Source: Collybiopsis luxurians FD-317 M1 (lineage: Eukaryota; Basidiomycota; Agaricomycetes; Agaricales; Omphalotaceae). Taken from it: a stretch of 64,000 bases of DNA. Within the stretch, counting starts at the first letter, position 1; each line of letters starts with the position of its first letter. The notes under the pieces are model-generated. The model saw only the letters and a program-made list of their open reading frames with translations. It was not told the DNA's origin and searched no databases. The position numbers and the translations under genes were made by a program. Where the stretch lies: NCBI GenBank assembly GCA_000827265.1, contig KN834863.1, positions 3,859 to 67,858 of the forward strand, in the 5' to 3' direction. Shown piece by piece: positions 47,506 through 56,053 of the stretch.

Positions 47506-48367
47506 ATGTCTGATGGAGGAAATGAAGTTCAAAGAGCTCAAATTCGAGAGCAAATTGTCCAAACTTTGGAGGAGATTGTCCAGAGATACCGAGAAGAAGA
47601 AATTTCGAAAGCAGAAGCAATCTCTAAACTCGGTTTCGAGATCAGGAAGTTTTCCACCTGATATCCCATTGAATCATTCGAATCTGCCATTCAGCCATAT
47701 CAAACAGCTTGATGCAGCGGAACGAGAAGTAAGTGATGTGGAAAATTGAGGAAAAGGGAAGAAGCCATTGGGGAACGATGAATCAGATCGAGACATCGGA
47801 AGTGAATATGGAAAAACTCTTGACAGTGATGAGATTGGAAATCAAGAGGAAAAGGAGGATGAACAAAGGACTAGAAGGACAAGGAGAGAGTGGAGCGTTG
47901 AAGTCGACAGCGTTAACGAGGAACTCTCTCTGGTCCCAAGGAAAAAGAAGCGAATCGACCCTGCTGGATACAAGTGGAACATTGCGAACCATCTCAACGA
48001 AACTGTATATGCAATCACCATTGCTCATATGAATGTCCAGAAGCAGGTTCAGATGTATGCAGAAGATATCAAGCAAGCAGTTCGGAGCCTCGATGTTGCA
48101 CTTGACAAACCATCTCTTCCCAAGAGTCAATGGAAGAATATTCTTGTTGATGGTTATGTTGAGTTTGATGAAATTGTTACTAGCATGTTTTCAGTGGAGC
48201 AAATGGATCCAGAATTCTTCACAGTTGGAGAATCTCAAATCGAATTCAGAAAACTGAAACCTATTGCAAAGGTCACATCTCAAGAAAGTTGGATCCATGC
48301 TTATTCCATCTACAAGGATGCTGTTAACTTTGCCTTTGTCAGATGCAACTATGAACTTGAAACTTAG
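47506..48367 (+). pseudogene. Gag-like protein of the Ngaro element
   Basis: It starts MSDGGNEVQRAQIREQ and continues IVQRYREEEISKAEAI, then meets a TGA after FEIRKFST. After a frame change it proceeds as KKKRIDPAGYKWNIANHL, SLDVALDKPSLPKSQWKNIL and ESWIHAYSIYKDAVNFAF. The charged N-terminus, the 'P...Y.W' block and the following helical region resemble the first ORF of basidiomycete DIRS-like elements. It still has many CpGs in its first part, unlike the rest of the element. Confidence 0.6.
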
Positions 48368-48949
48368 GAGTGACACATCTTGGGACTTTTCCAAGCCAAA
48401 CATGTGGAATTCCATGGAAACATCATTAACTATGACAGGGCAGTGCGAATCTTTGTTGGGAGTCAACACGACATTCTGTTGCACAAAACCAAAAAAATTT
48501 CAGAATTCAGAGAGGCCGCCCTTAACGCCGGTGGAGTGGTCATTCACAAGTCATTCAGAGTCACAAGTGGCAGCATTGCGAAGTCCGGAAGGCCAAAAAG
48601 ATGAGAGAGTGAAATTTGCAGGAGTTGGAATTTCAGAGGGTGCAAGTGGCCAAACTGCATCTACCAACACGTGTGTGCTGATTGTGGACAATCTGGCCTC
48701 GAATGCTCCAGATGAGGCAGAAGTTTGAAGAATTGATAAAGTGGTTGGGAGACCGCTTACAATTGTTCCAAAGCCCAGCATAACTGTATCTGCTTTTTCT
48801 CAAGCAGCATATGCAAGACAAGTTTTGGTCAAAGGTTATGAAGAAATGAATGAATGTCTGGAGGATGGAATGTCATTTTTGCTGAAGTACACCGGAGGGA
48901 TGGGATGGAATCTTCATGCATGAGTGCCAGGCAGCAGATCAGTATGGCA

Positions 48950-50690
48950 CACACTGAAGGATGATCCTCTACCCAGACCTCCAAGCAAGGAGTTCCAGAA
49001 CAGTGTAGTGGTGAAAACAATACATGAGAATCTTGACTTGTTTGCAGTTCCACACATCATCAATATTGACCATTTTGAATCACTTCTTCAGTGCCACCCA
49101 AACCAACCTTTTATCAAGTCAGTGCTTTTAGGTCTGAAAGAGGGGTTTTGGCCTAGCACTGACATGAAGTTCAATCACAACTACCCAACTACTTGGGATA
49201 GCTTGTGGTCTCTCCACCTCCTTCTGCAAAGAATGAGATTTCATTAATGAACAAAGAGATGTTGAGGTTGCGGAAGGTCGTTTCTCCTGTACCTTTGGAC
49301 CAAACCTCCTGCCAGGAATGTATTCAACTCCAGTGATAGCAGTACCTAAACTGCACTCTGAGGACCTCCATTTAGTATTGAATCAAAGTGCAGGTCATTT
49401 TTCTCAGAACTCAATGGTAGATAGGTCTTGGTGTAAAGGGCAATGAATGGATATGATGAAAGAGTTGGTGCCAGCGTTGCTGAAATTCAGGAGAGTGCAT
49501 GGAAAAGTGAAGTTGACAATGTGGAAATCTGATGTTTCCAAAGCATACAGGTTGATACCAATGCATCCTCTCTGGCAAATAAAGTAGATAACAATGTCAA
49601 ACTTACCGATGGAAGAAGAACTGAAGTTAGGAATTGGGAGTCTGGAGCTGAGAAGAAATGTTGACCACTGTGCAACATTTGGGAACAGTGTATTGTTCCG
49701 GATTTTTGTATCTGTAATGTCTTTGGTAATCTGGATTGCAATAACTCTCAAGCTTGTTACCTCTCTTTTTGTTTATGTCAATGATGGTTTCAGCTTTGAA
49801 CAATTCAACAATTTCAACTTCTATCAGCTGTACAAAGAATATATGCCCAGAAGTCAATGCCAATTGCTTTGTCTCTGGGATTTTCTTCACATTCCTCACA
49901 AACAAAAGAAGCAAATTTTTGGTCTCATTCTCCCTATTATTGGTCTCAATGTTGATCCAAACAAGATGACGGTAATGCTTCCTACTCAATCCAAATCCGA
50001 TCTTCTCCAGCATGTCCAACAATTTATCAACACACCTTCTCATAGATGAAAACTTGTTGAATGGCAAAATCTCGGCAGTTGGATGAACTGGTCATTTAAT
50101 GCATTCCCTTTACTCCATCCTTCACTCTGTAATGTTTACAACAAAATATCTGGTAAATCAAATCAAAATGCACCAGTCTATCTTAATGACAATGTCTGTG
50201 CAGACTTATGTTGGTTTATCAACTGAGCACAGTTGTCTAATGGGGTTTATGTTTTTGACAACATGGATTGGAACCCTTTTACAGACACCAACTTCACTAT
50301 CTACTGCAACACTTGCCTCAGCAGAATGGGTGTCTGGATTCCTGAACTGCTGCTAGGATTTTACATTCCCATTCCTCCTGAAGTGCAAAGTCGCAGTATA
50401 TTCTTCTATGAACTTCTCTGAGTTGTCTCTGCCATTGATTGGTTTCATTCCACTATGCAGTCCAACCCTTCCCTTACCAAATCTCTCCAACTCTCCCTAT
50501 TCACAGATAGTTCAAATACTCGCAATGCTTTTAACACTCTCGCAGTTCTCCCTTCCTATAACTCCACTCTCAAACATGCCATTGATGTTCTTATTGATGG
50601 TAATATTGATATTTGTGTCCTTCATGTTTCTGCTGAACAGAATCAAGTCGCTGATGCGATCTCTCACAGAGACTTTGCATGAGTGCATGC
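48950..50690 (+). pseudogene. Reverse transcriptase/RNase H of the Ngaro element
   Basis: RT lead-in: IINIDHFESLLQCHPNQPFI then SVLLGLKEGFWP. Core: VSKAYRLIPMHPLWQIK. The catalytic box reads FVYVNDGFSFE at 49768-49797, where YVDD is expected, so one metal-binding Asp is Asn. PNKMTVMLP follows. RNase H remnant: LFTDSSNTRNAFNTL and LHVSAEQNQVADAISHRDF. Stops and frame changes occur between blocks, so no functional polyprotein is encoded. Confidence 0.75.
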
Positions 50691-50756
50691 CTTATGCCCC
50701 AGACTCATTATCAGCTTTTTTACACCCCCTCAGGATGCGCTGGGGGTCAAACTGAA

Positions 50757-51733
50757 ATGATCTTATCTTCTGTTAGGTCCAGGCAACCGCTTTGTGCACC
50801 TTGGACCCATGAGCACCTTGTTCATCAATGCGCTATCGCTCTCAGTTCTGCAATTGACTCATCATCTGCACATACTTACAGCTCAGCTCTTAATTCTTAC
50901 CTCTAGTTCTGCAAAATTCATGACCTTCCTATCAAGCTGACACCAGATACTCTATCTCTTTATGTTACCTATATGTCAGCACATATCTCTCCCAGTTCTG
51001 TTGATTCCTATCTTTCTAGAATAGTGAATCAGTTATTCCCTTATTTCCCAGAAGTCAGGGCTGCGCAAAGCTGTGATTTGGTTTCCAAAACTCTGAAGGG
51101 TTGCAAGCAAGTTCATGGTTGTGCCATTGTTAGGAAACAACCTCTTCTGCACTCTGATGTTAACAATGCCCTTCAATCCCTATCCAACTCTTCCACTTTT
51201 GGTGATCAACTTTGGGTTGCGATGCTTGCAACTGGATTTTTTGGCCTCTTGAGGTTAGCCGAGATGACGATGAATGACAGTCCTCTCTTTTAAACCCTCG
51301 CAAATTCACACATCAGCTATCCATTTCAGTTACCCTTGATTCCTATAATTTCCTTTTACCCGCCCATAAAGCTGATAAAATCTTTGAAGGAAATTGCATT
51401 TTGATAAATCACCACCCTACTCACAATGTGTTTGTTTCCTATCTTACTCACAAGGATCAGCTTTTTCCCCTCAACCCCTACTTATGGGTCTGCAGCACTG
51501 GTTCTACCCCAACCTGCTGTTGGTTTTCCAATTGTCTCAAGTCTGTTTTTCCAAATAGAGGTTTTGGTGGCCAATCTATGAGAGCTGGTGGTGCAACTCA
51601 TATGGCTGAGCAGGGTGCTCCACCTCTTGTCATCCAAGCTGCAGGTCACTGGGCTTCGGAAACTTTTCCGATTTACATTTGCAAACATCCCGCCATGTTG
51701 CATGCAATGTTGTTATTGCAACATCCATCCTAA
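50757..51733 (+). pseudogene. Tyrosine recombinase of the Ngaro element
   Basis: N-terminal core-binding region: AHTYSSALNSYL and VDSYLSRIVNQLFPYFPEV. Catalytic half: GFFGLLRLAEMT (first Arg), SMRAGGATHMAEQGAP (second Arg), IQAAGHWASETF (His) and IYICKHP (probable Tyr nucleophile). At least one stop (after SPLF) and a frame change separate the halves. The residues themselves look conserved, but the frame is broken. Confidence 0.75.
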
Positions 51734-51777
51734 TTTCATACTCATCCCATCTTTCAATTTCAATTTTTTACCCTTTA

Positions 51778-52644
51778 CCGGGTTTTTTCGCAGTTCAATG
51801 CATATGAGCCCCAGCATGGGCTGTTTTTTGGCTAAACAAAGGAGTGCCTTTGAACAAATAGCAATTAGTTGGACTTAATTGTTTCAATTACAGTAGTCTA
51901 ATTGTTTGTGAGTTCCAGCACCACAGTGCCGGTCAGTCAGCTTACCCGACATCTCCACCACCATGGTACTAAGTGGGACGGCACAGTATTGTAGAAATGT
52001 GGCGCAGTGGTTTGATAAGAGTTGTGAGACTTGAATATTGGATACAAATGATTATTCTGTTCTATGGTACTGGCCTCAAGGTAGGCCTTATATACTACAT
52101 AACACAGTATCTAGAAAGTTCTACATACTTCTACTATTAATATCTGAGTAATACTGTCCACAATAGGTGAGTAATCCAACTCGGAACTACATGCACCGGA
52201 TTGTATTACTAATGACAAACTGAGAAATACAACACACAGTGCACACCAGTACCCACCTCCGCTGAGGTTGAAGGTGGTACTCAGATTCCGGGTAAAGCTG
52301 CACCTTTCCAAGTTTCACTTTCTTCAGTAAGCTGACCTCATATTTGCAGTTTCTGTTGTATAGTGTACTGGTGAGACAAAGGAGTATTGTCTTTTCCTTC
52401 TGTCTTGCCAGGTGCACTTTTCTGTAGCCTTTTTTTCTGCTTATTATCTCAAGTTTCTTTCTGTCTTGCCAGTCTCAAATTTTTGTACCCCACCCTATCC
52501 CACCCTTTTATTTTCTTTTAGTTTTATGTATACTTGTATCTTATTGTACTGGTACTGGGTTTTTTCGCAGTTCAATGCATATGAGCCCCAGCGCGGGCTA
52601 TTTTTTGGCTAAACGAAGGAGCGCCTTTGAATGAATAGTGATTA
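51778..52644. repeat. B1-A2-B2 split direct repeats
   Basis: B1 and B2 share GGGTTTTTTCGCAGTTCAAT and CATATGAGCCCCAGC. A2 matches A1 at 47100-47475 (GGACTTAATTGTTTCAATTA; GTGAGTTCCAGCACC). Differences between A1 and A2, and between B1 and B2, are mostly CpG in the outer copy against TpG/CpA in the inner copy. Confidence 0.85.
51988..52234. mobile_element. Short insertion in A2: SINE or solo LTR
   Basis: A2 is interrupted by 247 bases absent from A1. CACAGT is repeated on both sides (51982-51987, 52235-52240). Near its start TGGCGCAGTGG matches the tRNA A-box consensus, suggesting a tRNA-derived SINE. It also begins near TGTAGAAA, ends in ACAACA and holds a TATATA, as a solo LTR might. The two readings cannot be separated here. 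Confidence 0.6.
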
Positions 52645-53696
52645 GATATGGGTAATAGTATCATTTTTCGCCTGAAAAAGTTTATGAAAATAGTTTACTT
52701 TTTCACTTGTAAAATATATGGTAAAATAAAATGACATCATTAATCTTTTTCTCCCGTAATGAGTTTTCTTTTACGACCAGTGAAACCTATTGCCCGGGAA
52801 TTGGTCTGGAACTGATATTAGCCAGCCCAGTTTCAGCCCAGTTTTGGACCGGTTCCCGGGCAATACATTTCACTCACAGTAAAAGAAAACTCATTACGGG
52901 AGAAAAAGGCTAATGATGTCATTTTATTTTACCATATATTTTACTTGTGAAAAAGTAAACTATTTTCAGAAACTTTTTTGCATGAAAAAGGATACTTTTA
53001 TTCACATTTAATTACGGTACTTATTTCGACCGCAAAATTCCTGGTCCACCGCAGTGTTTCAGGTTGGGGCATATGGCATTGCGGCTCACAGTGCGGACCC
53101 TCTCACTCCATATCTTCTCGCTATTATGTGTGCTACCAGTATCGCCGGGTATTACCTGGTTATATCGCAGATCGTTTGGGCAGATTCAATACGATTGTGG
53201 TATTGACGGCTATCAGCTCTATTTTGACGCTGTCGCTCTAGTACTCATCAACGGCGGAAACGAACATTGTGGTGTTTGCCGCTTTATATGGATTCGCTTT
53301 GGGACCATTCTTTTCGCTTCTTTCTGTAAGCTCCAATTCTTTTTCTCGATTGTGTTTGAATTTATTTTCGATTAATAAATATTTGTCATTTTATAATAGG
53401 CCTGCGTTGCCCAAATATCACCTCCAGACCATATTGGGGCACGTATTGGTATGCTTTTTGCAACTCTTTCCTTTGGTGCTCTGGCTGGCATGCCTATTGG
53501 CGGGTTATTCATTCGAAAAATTACGGTGGCTAACTTTCAGCATCTTATCCTGTATACCGTAAGCGAAAGTGGTTCATAAAGAGTGTTTGATTTTTGATTG
53601 TTTGTATATTTTCAGGGTTGCTTCGGTCTTGCAGGATCATTTGTTCTCCTCCTTGCACGCCTGCAGTGTAGTCGCCAGCTTCTTGTTGCGGTATAA

Positions 53697-54727
53697 AGGG
53701 AACTTTCTGAGTATTAATGCCCTGCTTTGTAATATTTAGCTCTACACATAGATTTGTAAGTACATCGTACATATGTAATACGGCTGGCGCTCTTTTTTCA
53801 ATTTTTTCTCTGGAAATTCTCAACCGAGTACATACCTACTTCCATTGACTCAGGTTACTTATTTACATATACACCGTGGTCAGTGCTACTCAATGAATCT
53901 TTTCCGTTCGTTCCCTCGAGATAATTTCCAGCAATGGAAGAAGTTGCATATTTTTTTTCGACGGTGGCTTCGGACCTTTGCGGACTTTGCGGACTTTGAA
54001 TAATTTTACGACGGGCCAACACATGCATCACACGCGACATATTCCCTTGCTCCTCCCCCTTCTTCGAGTCTTAAAGCTTTCAATCCCTCTAGACCTCCTC
54101 AGACTCCAGCTGCATTTTCCGCTACTACTCGGAAATCTGGCGTACACGTAAATTCACTAGGTTTCAAGTCCGATTCACGGAAGCAGGATTAGGGTTCGAT
54201 TTGGATACGGGCTTGAGTATCATTCAAATTGTTTTTTTTTTCTTCCATTTTTTTTTTCTTTTCCCTTCTATACACCGCTCTAGTTTTCCCTCGCGGCATC
54301 ACCGCGTTAAGGTGATGTACCTTATATTCGTTACGGAGCGGTCAAGAGTGACGGAGAGTGAACTCGAGTCGCCTGCAAACATGGAAAGTGGGACGACTAG
54401 TGGTATGCTCGATCTTTTCGAGATATTGTTTACTTGCTTTTCTATCTTGATTTCCTGTTTCAGACCATGTCAAGGGTGCCCGACGGCGCAAAAGTACGCG
54501 TGACTGTCGGACCCTCGAAATGTATTTCATCGGACAGAAGAATCTATAAATATATATCTCATTTTATTTTTCTTTACATGTGTAATTCACGGAATTGCCA
54601 GCGTCCTTGCAAGAAACAATTCATCCAATCTGATCCTGTTTCACAAATAATTTACTAACTATCTTTAGATTACGAGCCCGTTCCCCAACTTCGCTCATGT
54701 TATACCTCGTTTATATTCCATCATTAT
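53697..54727. other. Intergenic with unrecognised gene fragments
   Basis: The plus strand has two coding-like pieces: around 54010-54190 a Ser/Pro-rich frame (SSSLKAFNPSRPPQTPAAFS) ending at TAG, and around 54310-54550 a frame ending GARRRKSTRDCRTLEMYF across a possible GT-AG intron. Neither has a known family. They may be remains of a gene between the MFS pseudogene and the methyltransferase. Confidence 0.35.
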
Positions 54728-55800
54728 TCAGCGTATAGTGATGCTCCAAAAGAGCCAACCTTGATTAAACTTGGTTTCCCAATCTGGACTGAGGTCCTCA
54801 ACCACGGCTTCAATCTTCAGTCTCTCCAAGATCTGCTTTCCAAATTCATCCACAAGAACCGTCTCCCACATCTCCTTCCAACTCGCCGGTGAATGACAGA
54901 ACGTCTTTCCGAATTCCATTTGTTGGTAACCCTTGGACGCCGTAGGGCTTCCGCGGTGTCTACCAAAGATGATGGTTTCGGAATTTGCACTGTTGTCGTT
55001 GATATTGAGGAGAGCAACTAAGCGGCGTGCAAGGTCTAGCTGCTTTTCCTCGTCGAACAGATGGAACAGGGCACCTGCGTATAGTATATCGATCTTACCT
55101 CGAAGCCCTTTCAAGCCGGAGGATCCCGCCTTCTCTTCGAGAGTTTCGGATCGAAGAGATAGTTGGAAAATGTCGTCGGCGAAGAATTTGATTGGGGTAG
55201 GCGAATTTGAGTTGGGACCATCTCTGTACAGCGTATATCCTTCCTCGACGAACTCAGGTAGCAAATCACATCCATACACATTGCTTTTCGAGGTACTAAT
55301 TGGATATCCGTCTTGTACCAGTTTCCGAATATCTGTTCCCACTATATTCCGGCTCGTGAGTTTTTCCGTCCTTCATGGTGAACTCAGACGCAACGTACTG
55401 CAACATCCTAGATCCATGACTACCGGAGCGTTTTCAAGAGGAAATTTGCGAGCATATTCTAAGATGTGATTGTAGATCGCATTCCTTTGCATAAAAAAGG
55501 AAACGAAATGAAAGTGTCGAATACATGGGTATGGGAGAGCTTTGCTACAAAAATTTGGCATTTGATCATCTGGATTTTGACGTGCAGACATTTTCGATGC
55601 TTACTATGCGCTGTAGAAGAGAGTCAGTCAGATACACTTCTGTCAGAACAGATTACTCACGCTTCCCTCCTCTTCAACAGAATATCCCGGACTTGTTCAA
55701 TATTCAGATCTTCTCTTAAGATCTTGCTGATAAATTCAGCAGTTTCTGGGGTGACGGTCAAATCTTCTTCGTCGAGACTTAAAACTGGGTAGGACGACAT
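54728..55800 (-). CDS. Class I SAM-dependent methyltransferase (AusD-like)
   Basis: Predicted to methylate the polyketide made next door. Three exons (55800-55661, 55544-55399, 55341-54728) join in frame to 299 residues. The N-terminus MSSYPVLSLDEEDLTVTPET and PYPCIRHFHFVSFF are typical of the fungal AusD/meroterpenoid-type methyltransferase family. The SAM loop is VMDLGCCMGTDIRKLV (in place of GxGxG), followed by VYGCDLLPEFVEEGY, the acidic motif FFADDIF, and DILYAGALFHLFDEEKQ. It ends WLFWSITIR. The first intron is 116 bases using acceptor TTTTTGTAG at 55545; a nearer CTACAG would read into TAG TAA. It diverges from the PKS across 253 bases, so co-regulation is likely. Oxygen or carbon as target cannot be told from sequence. 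Confidence 0.87.
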
Positions 55801-56053
55801 CGCTTTGAATTCTTCCTGGACGCAAGGAAGTGTCGCAGATTTATATATCTGGCAAGTGCCTGTTTCTTTGCGTTAGCAGGTGGGTTAATCTATCTGGAAG
55901 CTCGTTTGCTCCTTGAAACTATTCGGTCCCGGAGATCATAGTGGAATAACATACATATTGTATTGTTTCGGCGTTGGTAGTGGCAACTGGAGTCCGTTTA
56001 GAAACGCCGCTCTATAAACTTCACTTCGGGTTGTATCTCACGCCCAAGACATT
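55801..56053. promoter_or_regulatory. Bidirectional promoter, methyltransferase/PKS
   Basis: 253 bases separate the two start codons. TATAAA at 56013-56018 lies about 36-41 bases before the PKS ATG; a TATATAA-type box at about 55841-55848 (minus strand) lies about 41-48 bases before the methyltransferase ATG. CGGTCCCG at 55924-55931 is a CGG-N2-CCG inverted pair, a form some Zn2Cys6 regulators bind; with one occurrence it may be chance. Confidence 0.6.

Larger units (their letters stand above)
47100..52644 (+). mobile_element. Ngaro/DIRS-order tyrosine-recombinase retroelement
   Basis: The order is A1 (47100 to about 47475), gag-like, RT, RNase H and tyrosine recombinase coding, B1 (about 51778-51867), A2 (51868 to about 52490) and B2 (about 52556-52644). 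Split direct repeats A1-ORF-B1-A2-B2 are the diagnostic layout of PAT/Ngaro elements, which integrate by a tyrosine recombinase without target duplication. None is seen here; each junction simply carries ATTA. Internal stops, frameshifts and a mutated RT motif show the copy is inactive. No methyltransferase domain was seen, which favours Ngaro over DIRS proper. Confidence 0.85.
47052..53056. mobile_element. Foldback MITE (about 460 bp) carrying a nested retroelement
   Basis: The ends CACTGCGGTGGACCAGGAAT and its near-exact inverse at 53010-53056 are inverted over 47 bases with three mismatches. The pairing continues through GTCGAAATAA, GTAATTA, AGTATC and on to CTCCCGTAATGAGTTTTC, so nearly the whole element is one palindrome centred near 52828. 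TTT is duplicated at 47049-47051 and 53057-53059. CACTG termini with a 3 bp duplication resemble CACTA/EnSpm-type elements, though other superfamilies remain possible. The left arm is interrupted after GTAATTA by the 5.5 kb Ngaro element. No transposase is encoded. Confidence 0.85.
45844..53696 (+). pseudogene. MFS monocarboxylate-type transporter, split by transposons
   Basis: Plasma-membrane carrier of the fungal MCT-like (MCH) group. The N-terminus is hydrophilic and ends PPPDGGLHAWLTVLGAS. Later exons give FDAYGAKYLIPASGITTSFS, AMSIVTHWFAKRAAYALGIV, GTASLGGIIIPIMMNHLI, LRAFQDTRFAVFTAGAWLTI and MSVFNPFF. After a 6 kb insertion follow QVGAYGIAAHSADPLTPYLL, LPGYIADRLGRFNTIVVLTA, FAALYGFALGPFFSLLSV, ARIGMLFATLSFGALAGMP and GCFGLAGSFVLLLARLQ. 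Host exons meet at 47051/53060 in frame once the insertion and its TTT duplication are discounted. Further lesions: TAG after RAQYL near 46288, TAG at 46854-46856 in place of the usual Trp before TVRII, a frameshift between SIAG and LPGYIADR near 53143, and TAG at 53239-53241 after ILTLSL. It is therefore dead independently of the transposon. Confidence 0.85.

Noticed and set aside
51868..52490. LTR retrotransposon interpretation of A1/A2
   Set aside because: The second repeat unit (B1/B2), the order A1-B1-A2-B2, the tyrosine recombinase in place of integrase and the absence of target duplication fit Ngaro, not an LTR element.
55545..55660. Apparent frame break between methyltransferase exons 1 and 2
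   Set aside because: Using the nearest acceptor (CTACAG at 55611) gives TAG TAA, but the acceptor TTTTTGTAG at 55545 restores phase and yields REAKALPYPCIRHF, the expected family sequence. The gene is intact.
55924..55931. CGG-TC-CCG as the binding site of the TF at 17.7-20.3 kb
   Set aside because: A single short palindrome can occur by chance and the TF's specificity is unknown; kept only as a note under the promoter.
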